Under the pieces are notes generated by a model, which saw nothing but the letters and a program-made list of their open reading frames with translations, had not been told where the DNA came from and did not search any database. Positions 43,215 to 56,100 of a stretch of 64,000 nucleotides of DNA are shown here, in pieces (position 1 is the first letter of the stretch; each line of letters begins with the position of its first letter). This stretch comes from Pomphorhynchus laevis (taxonomy: Eukaryota > Acanthocephala > Palaeacanthocephala > Echinorhynchida > Pomphorhynchidae): positions 25,772-89,771 of the forward strand of contig WNNJ02003706.1 of assembly GCA_012934845.2 (NCBI GenBank). Direction: 5' to 3'. The position numbers and the translations under genes are program-made.

Positions 43215-44300
43215 CAACTGTTGTGTTGGTTACAGATTCCTGTACCCAACACAGCAGTTGATACAAATACTTGCTAATGATGAATTTTCTCTGATGAAAT
43301 TTGATTATCAAGTATCTTATTCTAATACAAAGTATATTATTTATTATCCATAAAAATTGTCCGCTAACGATTTTAATTTTTTTAATATTATTGTGTTGAT
43401 TTATATATTTTACTATTTTCTGTTTGATTTTATTTTTATAGTAACCAGTTACAAATATGCATTTTTTAAATTATTTAAATAGATGTTAAATTAATTATTT
43501 AAATAATAATGATTAAAATTAATTATTTAAATATTTAAAAATTTAAAATAATTTTTTTTATTATTAAAATAAAATTTTTCCGCTTAAGAGTTTAACATAT
43601 ACATATTACATATATGTATGTTATACTGATGTATCTTACTTTGATCCAATTATCTTATTCTAATACAAAGTATATTATTAATTATCCATCCATAAAAATT
43701 TGCCACTTGAGAGTTTAAATTTATTCTTTATATTATTGTGTTGATTTATATATTTTACTATTTTCTGCTTGATGTTATTTTTATAGTAACCTAGTTTAAA
43801 ATATGTATCTATTAAATTATTTAAATGATTTTGAAGAAAGCCAATATCATTACATATTGTTGCAATTCTTAAAATTTCATTATTTAATGTATTATATTTT
43901 ATATTATATGGTATGCATGAATGCTCATGCAAAAATATGTTTCTTGTAAATTTAAATATGTCATCTTTACGATATAAATTAATAGTAGTTTTAGTTAATG
44001 TTAATTTAATGTTTATATCTAGATATACACCTTCTTTATCATTAATATTGGTTTTGTTAAGAATAAGGCTTTCTGGATAAATGTGCTCACTAATTGAATA
44101 AAAATTATTAGAATTAAATACACATATATCATCAATGTATCGAAACATATATTTCATATATTTATATTGTTTAGATTTAGTTTTTACACAGTTATGAACA
44201 AATTCATATTCTATAAAGCTTAAAAACAAGTCAGCTATAATTGGGCTACTATTACTACCCATTGGAACACCTTTTACTTGTCTTAATATGTCTCTACCAT
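43215..44300 (-). mobile_element. PLE-Y copy 1 with terminal repeats
   Basis: The minus-strand frame at 44,262-43,678 encodes GSNSSPIIADLFLSFIEYEF, the FRYIDDICVF motif, a LHEHSCIPYNIKYNTLNNEI segment and the RT tail. Pieces of the terminal repeat lie at 43,215-43,370 and 43,620-43,700. Homology to copy 2 stops near 44,290, where unrelated A/T-rich DNA leads into the tandem neighbour. Confidence 0.8.
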
Positions 44301-44371
44301 TTAATTTTAATTTTTTAAATATTTAAGAATTCAACTAATTATAATTATAATAAACTTTTATATATTATAAA

Positions 44372-45185
44372 TTATAGCGAATATATTTTTATATTTACTT
44401 GATGGTTTAATTTTTTTAATGTATTATATTTTATATTATATGGTATGCATGAATGCTCATGCAAAAATATGCTTCTTGTAAATTTAAATATGTCATCATT
44501 ACAATATAAATTAATAGTAGTTTTAGTTAATGTTAATTTAATGTTCATATCTAGATATACACCTTCTTTATCATTAATATTGGTTTTGTTAAGAATAAGG
44601 CTTTCTGGATAAATGTGCTCACTAATTGAATAAAAATTATTAGAATTAAATACACATATATCATCAATGTATCGAAACATATATTTCATATATTTATATT
44701 GTTTAGATTTAGTTTTTACACAGTTATGAACAAATTCATATTCTATAAAGCTTAAAAACAAGTCAGCTATAATTGGGCTACTATTACTACCCATTGGAAC
44801 ACCTTTTACTTGTCTAAATATAGATGTCCCTACTTTCAAATAATTTTGATTTATCAAAATATTTAAGGATTCTATTAATTCAATTTTATCCATATATTTA
44901 TATTTACTTGATGGTTTAATTTTTGTTAGATAGGCGTTATAATTATTATAACATATATATGTATATCTTTTTCCGAATATAAGGTTAATTAATTTTTCAA
45001 ACGCTTCTTTAATATCTTCTAAATCTAGATTTGTATAAAGCGTACTAAAATCGTATGTATTTATATTTTGAAAATTTATTCCTTTTGTCTGTTCTAAAAA
45101 TTCTTTTGTATAATTAATACTGAAATAGTGTTGTATACCAGTATTAATTTCGATTACCTTACAATATTTTTTGCAGCAAAAACGT
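44372..45185 (-). mobile_element. PLE-Y copy 2, RT palm region
   Basis: From 45,185 on the minus strand: YDFSTLYTNLDLEDIKEAFE (motif A), the MDKIELIESLNILINQNYLK segment, QVKGVPMGSNSSPIIADLFL and FRYIDDICVF. It is cut after FTRSIFLHEHSCIPYNIKYN, where it joins copy 1 in tandem. Copies 1 and 2 are almost identical where they overlap, which suggests a recent tandem event; tandem partial copies are usual for PLEs. No GIY-YIG domain is seen in any PLE-Y copy here. Confidence 0.82.
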
Positions 45186-45600
45186 GTTTTTCAAAGATAT
45201 GTGACTTTTTTAAAAAGCTATTTTTATTTAAAATACGTTATGGATCTTTGCAACTTAGTTGTCAATAATATCCACAACTTTGACAAATTATTAATTCTCG
45301 TTTATATGGATTAATACTTTTATATAATACTTTGAAAATTTAAATACTTTAATACTTTAATACTTTTATATTAATTTAATACTTTTATTTAATACTTTTA
45401 TCGATAAAAGTATTAAAAATTCAGGCGATTTCGTTATCGATTTTATTTGATAAAGTCGGTTTTTTTATCAAAACTGATTTGTATAACAATTTTTAATTCA
45501 TAAATTGAAAAACAGGAAATTAGTCTATAATTTTTAATTAGTTTATAATTGGTTTATAATTTTAAAGTTTTACTATAAAACTTAAAGCCTCGTAGATAAA
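45186..45600. other. AT-rich stretch
   Basis: Repeated AATACTTTTAT units at 45,310-45,410; no gene seen. Confidence 0.5.
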
Positions 45601-45674
45601 AAAAAGATTTATTTTAACGTGGCAAATGCGTGCCAGCGCACGCTTACATGACCACAACAAAACAAGACTGTGAA

Positions 45675-46814
45675 TCAGGTGTCGAGAAGGTGTGAACGGA
45701 AGAGGTGTTTGAATGTGATAAAGGAGGGTGCGCGGCGGACGTCGAGAGGGAGTTGATTCCAAGCGAGTGAGGCGGCAACGAGGAAGGATCGGAGACCGTA
45801 GTTGTTGGAGTAATTAGGAACGTGGAGTAAGAGGGTATGACAGGAACGAAGCGATAGCGAGGTGGGGCGAGTATCGTCTAAGAAAGGAAGGTTGATGAAC
45901 GATGGGGAGCCGACAGCGATGAGACGAAAGGTAACGAGAAGAAGGCGGAGTTTGATGCGGATGTAGATGGTGGGCCAGGAGAGTTTGGCAAAATATGTGG
46001 ATGTGTGGTCGAAGCGACAGAGACGAAAGAGCACTCGAAGGGCGGTGATGATGGATTTTGGAGAATTGGCGAAAAGGCTAAGGCAGTAATCGATTTTAGG
46101 GAAAAGAAGCGATGAAAGAAGAGACATACAAGAACGGAAGTCGATAAGGGGGCGGATACGGCGGATGTCACGGAGAATTAAGTTAAACGAACGGACCTTG
46201 TCACGGACGAAGAGTTTAAGGGAAAGGTGATCATCGAAATGGAAGCCTAAGAAAGTGAGATTGTGGACTATGGGGATGATCGATAAGGCAAAATATACAG
46301 TGGGAGGAGATATGTTTGGTTTACGGGGGAGGATCCACATTATTTTGGACTTGTTGGGGTTTAGAACGAGATGGAGATTGGAGAGACGTTTGTAGATAGA
46401 AGAAAGACAGTTGGAGGCAGAAATGCCGATATCGTGAATGCGATGTGCGGGTGCATGAGCATAGATTAGAATGTCATCGGCGTATTGCATGACCTTAAAG
46501 GAGTAAGGTTTGATAAACGGAGATAGATCGCCAAGCAGAAGAGAGAAAAGCAGGGGACCTAGGACTGAACCTTGTGGGACCCCGCAAAAAATAGGGATGG
46601 GAGGGGAGGATGATGAATTAGAACAGACGCGAAAGGAACGGTCGGATAGATATGAGGCGAACCATGCTACGGAGGAGGAAGAAAAGCCGTAATCATAACG
46701 AAGGCGAGAAAGGAGGACGGAGTGGTCGACAATGTCGAATGCGGAGGAGAGGTCGAGGGAGATGAGAACACTATATAGAGCCTTGTATCGAGAAATGAGT
46801 AAGTCGTTGTACAC
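45675..46814 (-). CDS. LINE-beta ORF2 C-terminal part, reverse transcriptase
   Basis: The 379-codon open piece contains SVLISLDLSSAFDIVDHSVL (motif A), CGVPQGSVLGPLLFSLLLGD (motif B), QYADDILIYAHA (YADD motif C), LNPNKSKIMWI, and a C-terminal AASLAWNQLPLDVRRAPSFI block typical of CR1/L2 and related clades. It ends LFRSHLLDT at the stop. The missing RT fingers are in another frame at 47,281-46,820. Confidence 0.87.
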   Translation of the reverse strand: MYNDLLISRYKALYSVLISLDLSSAFDIVDHSVLLSRLRYDYGFSSSSVAWFASYLSDRSFRVCSNSSSSPPIPIFCGVPQGSVLGPLLFSLLLGDLSPFIKPYSFKVMQYADDILIYAHAPAHRIHDIGISASNCLSSIYKRLSNLHLVLNPNKSKIMWILPRKPNISPPTVYFALSIIPIVHNLTFLGFHFDDHLSLKLFVRDKVRSFNLILRDIRRIRPLIDFRSCMSLLSSLLFPKIDYCLSLFANSPKSIITALRVLFRLCRFDHTSTYFAKLSWPTIYIRIKLRLLLVTFRLIAVGSPSFINLPFLDDTRPTSLSLRSCHTLLLHVPNYSNNYGLRSFLVAASLAWNQLPLDVRRAPSFITFKHLFRSHLLDT

Positions 46815-47374
46815 TTTTATGCATACGATTTCTGTCGAGTGATTAGAGCGGAAAGCGGATTGGAAAGGAGGGTACAGATTGGATGAGGAGAGATAAGCGT
46901 TGATTTGTATTAAGATGAGGCGTTCTAAGAGCTTAGAAAGAGTAGGGAGTAGGTAAATGGGGCGATAGCTAGAAGGGAGGGAGGGTCGAGCGATTGTTTC
47001 TTAAGGAGGGGACGAAACATTGCGGATTTCCAGTGTGAAGGGAAGATACGACTGCAGATGGACGAGTTAAACCAGTTTGTGAGAAATGGGGATATCGATG
47101 AGCATATAGATTTTAATATGTGAGTAGGCAGGGGATCGGCAGGTGAGGTTTTGTTGGGCAAGGACATGAGGACAGATGATACTTCTGTAGGTGAGACAGG
47201 GAGAAGATGAAAGAGTTCCGGAAGGATGAGATTAGACTGGGCAGAGTGGGATAGGATGGAGACCGGGGTGTGAGAGAGCAACGTGGATACTTTAGTCTGG
47301 AGAAATGACGAATAATCATTGGCATTGATGTTGCACGACGAAGAGGAGCGAGCAAGGATTGAGTTAAAAGTATG

Positions 47375-48547
47375 CTAGAGAGTCTTAGAGTTGAATGAAG
47401 TGATGATTTTATGCTGCCAGAAAGAGTTGCATTTGGTACGCAGTAGGTTGAGATGAGACCGGCGAAGAGCAAGATAGGAATCACGGAAAGACGGAGTGAT
47501 CGAGCGGAAATCACGTCTGAGAGAGCGGTGATAGACTCGAAAAGCATGGCGGAGTCGACGCTTTGATAGAAGGCATTGGATGTCAAACCATGGGGCACGG
47601 TGCAAGCGACGGTGTGGGTGAGACATGAAGGGCAAGAGAATATTGAGAGTGGATGTGAGTTCAGGGTCGAAAAGAAAGGCGAGATCGTGAGGAGATGAAT
47701 ATGTTATTGTGGGTAATGATATAGATGATTTTAGTAAGGCAAAGCAGAGAAGGGAGAGGTCAAGATTTCTCCAAGGGCGACGTAGGATTGTAGGTGTGTG
47801 AGGAGGATTGTGGTTGTGAGTGAGATCAAGGGTGATAAGAAAGTGATCGGATAGACCAGGATCAGAGATGGACAGTGAGGTGTAGGCAGTAAAATGATCG
47901 GGGACAGCGATGATGTCGAGTGCCCCACCAAGTATATGTGTGGGGGCAGTGGAGATTAGTTTGTAATTGTAGTTGGATAGAATGTTGATGAACCGGATGG
48001 AATCCGTGGAAGAGGGGCGGTCTAGGCGGATATTGAAGTCGCCTAGAACGAGTGAAAGGATTGAGGACAATGAACATTGAGAAAGGAGGTCAGCGAGTTC
48101 GGTAAAAAATAAGGCAGTAGGAGTTGATGAATCAGGACGGTATATAATGGCGAGATCTAGAGTGATCGGGTTAGAATAACGACAAGTGAGCAATTCAAAA
48201 GAGCAAGGACTGAAAGGGGGATTGATTTTGCGAAGAGACGCGGGGTGACGCGCGAATGCGACGATGCCGCCATGATTAGAGAATTTAGAAGGGCATGAGC
48301 TGAGGGGGCGGGCGGATTCGACTAGGGAGCAACCGGTAGAGAGCAGACGGCGAATGGAAAGGTCGTCGGAATCTGAGTGCCAGGATTCGGTGAGGCAGAA
48401 GATATCGATGGATTGCTTGGTGAATAGGTTGAGGATAAGATCGGATTTATTGAGAATATATCTAGTGTTGAGGAGACCGAGGCGGAAACCGTGTGTTGTG
48501 GCGAAAGAGTCTAATGGAGAAGACACATAGGAGAGATGGAGCGCCAT
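47375..48547 (-). CDS. LINE-beta ORF2 N-terminal part, AP-like endonuclease
   Basis: The 390-codon frame starts at ATG 48,547. It contains LGLLNTRYILNKSDLILNLF, FCLTESWHSDSDDLSI (catalytic E), GDFNIRLDRP, and GLSDHFLITLDLTHN (canonical SDH). These are CR1/L2-type APE motifs. The C-terminal third is the linker to RT, ending KCNSFWQHKIITSFNSKTL, where a frame change separates it from the RT. Confidence 0.85.
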   Translation of the reverse strand: MALHLSYVSSPLDSFATTHGFRLGLLNTRYILNKSDLILNLFTKQSIDIFCLTESWHSDSDDLSIRRLLSTGCSLVESARPLSSCPSKFSNHGGIVAFARHPASLRKINPPFSPCSFELLTCRYSNPITLDLAIIYRPDSSTPTALFFTELADLLSQCSLSSILSLVLGDFNIRLDRPSSTDSIRFINILSNYNYKLISTAPTHILGGALDIIAVPDHFTAYTSLSISDPGLSDHFLITLDLTHNHNPPHTPTILRRPWRNLDLSLLCFALLKSSISLPTITYSSPHDLAFLFDPELTSTLNILLPFMSHPHRRLHRAPWFDIQCLLSKRRLRHAFRVYHRSLRRDFRSITPSFRDSYLALRRSHLNLLRTKCNSFWQHKIITSFNSKTL

Positions 48548-48599
48548 CGAATTTTTGGACGGGTGTGGACAACTTGAAAATTTCCGTCTATGTTTCGGA

Positions 48600-49658
48600 T
48601 GGAGAGTGATGTTTCGCCGTTTTCCTCACGACGGCGTTTTTCGATGCGGGCTGAAGAGATTTGAGCGATTTCAGAAGGGGCGCGATCGGGAAAAATTCGA
48701 GTGGTTGAAGATGGCATGAGTTTGAATCGTTGAGATAGGACAGAAGACGCGTGAGAGCGATGCTTGAAAACAATTTTTAGGAGAGGGGGCTGGGAAGGAT
48801 TAGATTGAGAAGATTTGTTTAGACGGATGAATGCGACAGGAGAAATGTTTTTGAAAAAAGATGGTTTATCCGCAGGGACAATAGACGAGAGGATGGATCT
48901 GAAGGCGGAAACATCGTGGTCTAGACGTGTTTGTGGAGATAAGGAGTTAGAAGGCGTGATATTAGTTACAATGACGCAACGATCGCGAGAAGCAATCGCT
49001 TCCGTAAAGGAGGACGACTGACGTGAGTAGATGAGATCACGATAGAAGAGCTGGCAGTTGATGATTTGGAAGGATTTGGTTTGACGACGGGATACATAGA
49101 GGATAATGATAATAAAGAGGGTGGCAAGCGATGTGAGGAAAGGTTATGAGTGGAAGGATAGTGGAGGTTGGTGGATGTGATTTTGATTGATGGATGCAAG
49201 GTATTGAGAAACGAGACGGGAAGGACGGGACGTGGGGTGTCGGGGAGTAAAAATACATTAGTTGTAACAATTTGCGGCTCCGTCACTGTCTCGGTAGATT
49301 TATCATAAACTTGACAAAATCCATCTTGCTGCGATACAATTTGCGGCTCCTTTACTGTCTCAGTAGATTTATCAGAAATTTGAGAAATTCGATCATGCTG
49401 TGATGCCATTTCCAATTGCTCTAATCGTTTTATTAACAAGTTGATTTGTTTCGCCGCACAGAATCCGCAGTAGAACGGTGGCCCGCCACAAGTTTCCTGA
49501 CCCAAAGCACAATTATGTGTTACTGATGTCCAGATTTGACAGCCGCTCGAGAACATACAAGCATTCCACTTGTATGTTCTCGAGCTTGCCGGTTTTATCG
49601 GTATCAACAGAGATTGCTGGCTTGGCTTTTGGTAGATTTTTCTTCTTGGATCCCATTA
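48600..49658 (-). pseudogene. LINE-beta ORF1 remnant
   Basis: From ATG at 49,658: MGSKKKNLPKAKPAISVDTD runs about 47 codons to a stop. Another frame continues with HNCALGQETCGGPPFYCGFC and a coiled-coil-like AAKQINLLIKRLEQLEMASQ. A cysteine-rich finger plus coiled coil fits the PHD/esterase-less ORF1 of some CR1/L2 elements (inference). A repeated phrase, DKSTETVKEPQIV and DKSTETVTEPQIV, lies just after. The rest is Ser/Pro/Thr-rich and broken. Confidence 0.55.
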
Positions 49659-49729
49659 ACTGTAGGTTGCAATAGTTTACAATTTTTAAAACTGCGCTCC
49701 TTGTTGTAATTTGTGTATTTACTTTAGAT

Positions 49730-49763
49730 TGTATTTACTTTAGATCTCAAACTTTTTTAAGGT
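49730..49763 (-). promoter_or_regulatory. LINE-beta leader: 34-bp motif shared with RLE-1a
   Basis: Identical over 34 bp to 31,810-31,843 although the two elements encode unrelated proteins (APE-LINE versus RLE-LINE). Directly downstream the unit ATCTAAAGTAAATACA is repeated once more. ORF1 starts about 70 bp further on. Confidence 0.65.
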
Positions 49764-49770
49764 GATAACG

Positions 49771-50955
49771 ATGAATGCATGAGCTGAGCCAATTTATCAA
49801 TTGACTGGGCTTTTAATATAAATGTAAAAATACTCTGACGTCATGTTTGATATCATCAATGAATTTACCTTATTAATTCATCAAGTTGAGTCATCTCAAC
49901 TTGATGGATGACTCCAGATCAATTACCTTTATTAAGTCAGGTGTCTGAAAATGTACATATCAAATGTACATATACATATATGATATATATGTATATATGG
50001 TAACAACTAATATACACATCATATATACATATGATGTATATGTGATGATATTAAATGATGTTAATGCATATTTAAAATATAAGTATAATTATGATTTATA
50101 GACGATTTTGTCACCTATAATTTAAACAGAATATATATTTAATGCATTAAAAGTTAAGGTACTTAACATTTTTGTATTTCCGTACCATTAGAATTGTATC
50201 ATTATGATCTGGTATCCCGGTAATTTAAATTCATCGATATTTCGATAATGTAAAAATCAAAAATCTGTTCAATGAACATTCTGTTCATTGAACAAATCGT
50301 TCACTATTTTCAGATGAAAAGTTTTACATTTTGTTTTTGGTGAAGCTAGCACCAGCTCTCAAAATATCAAAATAAATCGGTTTTGTTCATGTTTCAAATT
50401 ATAAAAATGAGTCAACATTATTAGTCACTTATCTTTTAAAACCCGCATGGTTTTGATAGAATATATTTTGCTGCGAAAAATATATCAGAATTTTAAATAA
50501 TTAAATACTGAAAATTTGATTATTTTCAATTTACTTGTCCAACTGTTTTAAAATATTAATTACAAATTTTAAGACCAACCTATAAAATTCATTATCTACA
50601 AAATTCAATTACATACTTTTGAAATTCATTTCGGAACCTTTAAAGCTTAAGGTCCTAGAAAATTGCGAATGTTATAACTTTAGTTATAATATCAATTTTA
50701 AAAATTCAACTTATTTTTTATAAAATTATTAAATAATAAATTATAATTATGTATTTTTATTTTTTATTTCATGGATAATATTTTTCTATTTGCCTTATTT
50801 TATTATCACTAAATTACGAATTCATTAAGCTGATTAACATCAAGTAATTTAATACATTGTGAAATATACTTAATATACAATTCAAATAGTTATACACACT
50901 CAATATTAGTTTGTTTACATTTAAACAGTTTAATATTAAATATTTTTGTATCTAA
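49771..50955. other. AT-rich stretch with small hairpins
   Basis: No gene. Hairpins: 49,879-49,906 (CATCAAGTTGAG and complement, loop TCAT) and 50,266-50,294 (TGTTCAATGAACA against TGTTCATTGAACA). 49,960-50,045 is a degenerate TACATATA repeat. Confidence 0.55.
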
Positions 50956-53172
50956 ATGCCATTCTCAGAAAAAAGAAATTAAATATTTCTTCGATATTTC
51001 GTTTGCTAACCGCGGACATTATCAAGAAGTATCTGAAACAATAAAACAAGTTAAGTTACAATGTATGAAAAACAAAATCATTTTGGACATTCAAATTTGG
51101 TTCGAGGATCTTTATAGCGACAGCCTCCATAACTAATCGGCGTTTTAAGTTAGGCTCGGAAATCAAAACTGACACATTGTCAAAGTCGATGTCATGCCCA
51201 GTTTGATGAGCATGGTCTGCTAATGCCGACTGCGCTGATGTTGTGAGTGCCTTCTTATGTTCTTTTAATCTAGTTTTTAGAGTACGTCCAGTTTGTCCAA
51301 TGTATATGCTTATACAATCCCTACACCCAACCTTGTACACTACACCCATCTTATCAAAATAAGTTCTTCTTGGTTTGGTGACTAGTGCATCAAGATGATA
51401 TGTACATCGGGTACCATAAAACATTTTTAATGGTAATCCTGACTGGAAAACGAATCTCTTTATTTTATTAAGAATATCCTTACTTAAACTACCCATTGCG
51501 GGAATATAGAAGCAGTGTTTCAATTTTTGAGGACCAATTAAGTTGGATTGCGCGGAAGTGTGAATGCGTTCTTTTGTTTTCTTAATTATTCTATGTAAGA
51601 TATCTATCGGGTAGCCTAGAGATGTAAATATTCTCAAAACTTTGCTTAATTCGGCGTTTAGATAAATTTCTTTGTTACAAATTCGATACGCTCTTAACAG
51701 AAGCCACGAAACACACCTAGTTTTGTTGATGCCGAATGACTGCTGTCCCAAGGAATATACAAGCTAGTTTCTGTAGCTTTTCTGAATACTTTAGTGACGG
51801 AGACATCAGTGGTCAAAACTTCGCAATCTAGGAATGGTAAAAACTCGTTAGAAGGCCAGGTAATTGTCACTTCTATTCGAGGATTCAATGAATTGAAAAT
51901 TCTAACAAAATCATCTGCTTTATCACGACTTTCTGGCCAAATAACAAATATATCATCGATGTAACGATAAAATGCGATAGGTCGTATATCACAACGGCTT
52001 ATAGCCTCTTCCTCTAACTTTTGCATGTACAGGTCAGCCAAGGCGGGGCCGATTGGTGATCCCATAACTACACCAAAAAGTTGTTTATATATAATGCTAT
52101 CAAAGGAAAAGTTCGTTGTACATGCTAACTGGAATAATCTCCTACATTTAACCAAATGTTCACTATTTGTCCAAGGGGATCCGAGTTTTGATATCGCAAA
52201 GTCGACAGCATCATATACTGACACATTAGTGAATAGTGATTTCACATCTAGTGTGAAAATTACATACGTTATCTGATTTAAATCTAGTGCTCTCAATTTG
52301 TTAACAAAATCAGTAGTATTTAGCACTGTCGTAGGAATTGACATCACAATAGGTTTTAGCAAACTTGACAAGAACTTACCTACACCATAGTTAAATGCAC
52401 ATTTCATTGACACAATAGGACGTAAGGGACAGTCTAGCTTATGGATTTTGGGCAAACCGTACATGTAAGGTACAAGAGGATCGGATGTTAACATTTGGAG
52501 ATATTCTACACGCGTGATCAATCCTTTTGAAGTGAAGTATTTAAGTAGTGTTACCAATTCACGTGCCCACGCTTTTGCCGTATTTCTTAAAGAAGGTTCA
52601 AATGTGGATGTATCTCCCAAAATAGACAACATCTTTTCATTGTAATCAGATTTATCCAACAACACTACACAATTCCCCTTATCAGCTTTAGTCAGGACTA
52701 TTTGATCGTTCTCACGAAGATCTTTTAAAGCGTTCAATTCAGCTCTGGAGATGTTGGAACGAATTGATCTATTCACATTTGTCCTATATATATGATGTCT
52801 AAGACCAGTAAGTTTGTCAACTAACAATTGTTTATTTCGATGTCCATCAAAGTTTTCTACAACCTTTTGACTAAGTAGCTCTAGTTCTGTGGTAACCGAT
52901 ATTGAATCACTAAATTTCAGTGATGATCCACAAATTTCAAACTTAAGACCTTTCCTTAAAATTTTTAACTGATTTTCAGAAATATTCTGTTTACTTAGAT
53001 TCACTACAGGCATGGGTAGGGGAGTAACAACATCGACGCTAGGCAAGGTGTTTCGTAGTTGATGAAGTGTGGTTGACAATAGAAACGTAATCTTACGCAT
53101 TAATCTGGATACCTTGTTCATAAACAGCTTGTAAAGAATATTCTGAATAAGAATATTGGCATTTAGATACAA
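50956..53172 (-). mobile_element. PLE-G1: Penelope element, RT plus GIY-YIG, 5'-truncated
   Basis: The minus-strand frame at 53,172-51,694 (492 codons) encodes a NDQIVLTKADKGNCVVLLDK block, YGLPKIHKLDCPLRPIVSMK, FTLDVKSLFTNV (motif A), GVVMGSPIGPALADLYMQKL and FYRYIDDIFVIW (YIDD). After one frame change, 51,751-51,056 encodes the linker and the nuclease IYIGQTGRTLKTRLKEHKKA with ADHAHQTGHDIDFDNVSVL. This is the canonical Penelope order. The 3' side has the end motif at 50,997-51,025 and GGCATTTAGATAC at about 50,950-50,962. The N-terminal 130 residues present in PLE-G2 are missing. Confidence 0.92.
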
Positions 53173-56100
53173 AAATAATTATTCCCCCCAGCATGTCTCA
53201 TTCCGTTTCAAATTATTTGAAGAAATTTATGGCCGCAATCTGAGACTTTCTCTGAAGCAATATATTCGCAGTTTACAATTAATTATGATTAGCTATTTGG
53301 ACATTCGTTTCCTTGATCATTGCTCTCGAAACAATCTGCAGCCCAACTTTGCAAAATTATCATTTTCTGGGTGTTCAAGAATGACAAACAAAGCTTATCG
53401 TATTATAAAAGATGCTGTGCACAGTTTACTCAAATGTGAAATTAGTCACAAGTATTGGATTATTCGAAATCAAAAGCTCAGTGTTTCAAAATTCGAGGAG
53501 GATCTAAAAGAAAATGTTAATGCTGTGGAATGGAACCAGATCCAAGGATTTATTCAGAATATTCTTTACAAGATGTTTATGAACAAGGTATCCAGAAGAG
53601 TACCCTGTGCTCTTTTATCTACTTGCAGTATCTGAAGATGAGGTATATTGCATTCTTATTTCGTTAACTTGTAAGTCCTCTCCTACCGATCCCATCCCTA
53701 CTCGAATTCTCAAATTGTTGCCAACAAACTTCACACCATTCCTTACCAGCCTCTTTAACTCGTAAATAGTGAATGGAATATTTCTTGTTCTTTGGAAAAC
53801 GTCCATTGTTCGTCCCCTACTTGAAAAGCCCTCTCTTGACCCCTCTCTTCCTTCATCTTATCGCCCAATATCAATTCTACCAAGCTTATCTAAAATTCTT
53901 GAACACCTTGTCTTAGATCAAATAAACAAGTATCTCTCTTCATCGCAGCTCTACCCTTCTTTTCAATCTGCTTTCCGCTCCAATCATTCCACCGAACTAG
54001 CATGTCATAAAGTATTATCGGATCTGCTCTCCGCTCGTGACAAAGGACTGTGTAGTGTGGTAATATCGCTCGATCTTTTATCTGCATTCGACATTGTCGA
54101 TCACAAAATCCTTCTTTTTCGTCTTCGCTATCACTATGGTTTTTCTTCGTCCACCTTGGCTTGGTTCTCTTCGTATCTCTCCGATCGATCATTTTCCGTC
54201 CATTCTAATTCAATGTGTTCTCCTCTATCTTCTCTCTCTTGTTGTGTACCTCAAGGTTCTGTACTTGGCCCTATTCTATTTACGCTTCTTCTTGGAGATT
54301 TATCTTGTATAACTAGTAAATTCTGCTTCAGGGTAATGCAGTACGCTGATGATATACTTCTTTATTCTCATTCGTCTCCTCATTCCCTAAGCCAACTTTT
54401 CGTATCCGCATCTAATTGTCTTCGTGCTCTATCAGAACATCTAATTTCTTTGCGCATGTCCCTAAATCCTACCAAATCTGAAGTGTTATGGATTTTACCC
54501 TCCACTGTTTCTGTTATTCCTCCATCTCTGTATCTTTAGACCACAATTATTCTTGATGTAGATAAACTAGTATTTCTAGGTATTCACTTCGACAATAACC
54601 TGCATCTCGATCCCTTCATTCGTGATAAAACTATGTCTTCTAATATTCTTCTCCATGATACTCGTCTCGTCAGAAATTCTCTAGATTTTAGTTCTTATAA
54701 ATCTCTTATTTCCTCCCTTCTTTTCCCACGTATTGATTACTGTCTTAGCCTTCTTGTCTTCTCTTCAAAGTCATCCCTTAAATCTCTTCAACGCCTATTA
54801 ACACTGCGGTGCGCATCCTTTTTCGACTTCGTAAATTCGATCATATATCTTCCTATTTATCAAAACTTGGATGGCTAAGTATTGAACATCGCGTTCGTTT
54901 TCGTCTGCTTTGCCTGAATTATCGCCTTCTCCATTGTAATTCTCCTTCTTATCTTTATCTGCCAACTCTATGTGAATCTCGCTATCTTTCTACTCACCTA
55001 CGTTCATGTTATTCTCTTTTGCTACACGTACCTATTCACTCAACCAACTTCGACTGTCGATCCCTACATATCGCTACTCCTCTCCTTTGAAATTCTTTAC
55101 CTAATCATCTGCGATCATCATCCTCACTCCGATTTTTCAAAAAGCAGCTAAAATCAATGCTACTAAACGATTAACTTTTTTATCTGTTTCGCTTTTGTGG
55201 GCTTGTAAGCACATAGTCTGTGTGCATTTGCCACATTAAAAAAACTTTCAACTATTTACTAATGTGTCAGTAGATGATGCTGTCGACTTTGCGATATCAA
55301 AACTCGGATCCCCTTGGACAGATAGTGAACATTTGGTTAAATGTAGGAGATTATTCCAGTTAGCATGTACAACGAACTTTTTCTTTGATAGCATTATATA
55401 TAAACAACTTTTTGGTGTAGTTATGGGATCACCAATCGGCCCCGCCTTGGCTGACCTGTACATGCAAAAGTTAGAGGAAGAGGCTATAAGCCGTTGTGAT
55501 ATACGACCTATCGCATTTTATCGTTACATCGATGATATATTTGTTATTTGGTCAGAAAGTCGTGATAAAGCAGATGATTTCGTTAGAATTTTCAATTCAT
55601 TGAATCCTCGAATAGAAGTGACAATTACCTGGCCTTCTAACGAGTTTTTACAATTCCTAGATTGCGAAGTTTTGACTACTGATGTCTCCGTCACTAAAGT
55701 ATTCAGAAAAGCTACAGAAACTAGCTTGTATATTCCTTGGGACAGCAGTCATTCAGCATCAACAAAACTAGGTGTGTTTCGTGGCTTCTGTTTAAGAGCG
55801 TATCGAATTTGTAACAAAGAAATTTATCTAAACGCCGAATTAAGCAAAGTCTTGAGAATTTTTACATCTCTAGGCTACCCAATAGATATCTTACATAGAA
55901 TAATCAAGAAAACAAAAGAACGCATTCACACTTTCGCTCAATCCAATCTAATTGGTCCTCAAAAATTGAAACACTGCTTTTATATTCCCGCAATGGGTAG
56001 TTTAAGTAAGGATATTCTTAATAAAATAAAGAGATTCGTTTTCCAGTCAGGATTACCATTAAAAATGTTTTATGGTACCCGATGTACATATCATCTTGAT

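Larger units (their letters stand above)
45600..49770 (-). mobile_element. LINE-beta: near full-length CR1/L2-like LINE
   Basis: On the minus strand: leader (49,763-49,680), ORF1 remnants (49,658-48,600), ORF2 endonuclease (48,547-47,375), ORF2 RT in pieces (47,281-46,925 and 46,814-45,675), and a 3' tail containing GCATTTGCCACGTTAAAATA near 45,630-45,610. A related 5'-truncated copy lies at 53.6-55.25 kb and shares the GCATTTGCCAC tail. Two or three frame changes interrupt ORF2 and more affect ORF1. GC content is clearly higher than the surroundings. Confidence 0.85.

Noticed and set aside
45562-49607. Plus-strand frames across LINE-beta
   Set aside because: They are shadows of the minus-strand LINE ORFs, which carry all recognisable motifs.
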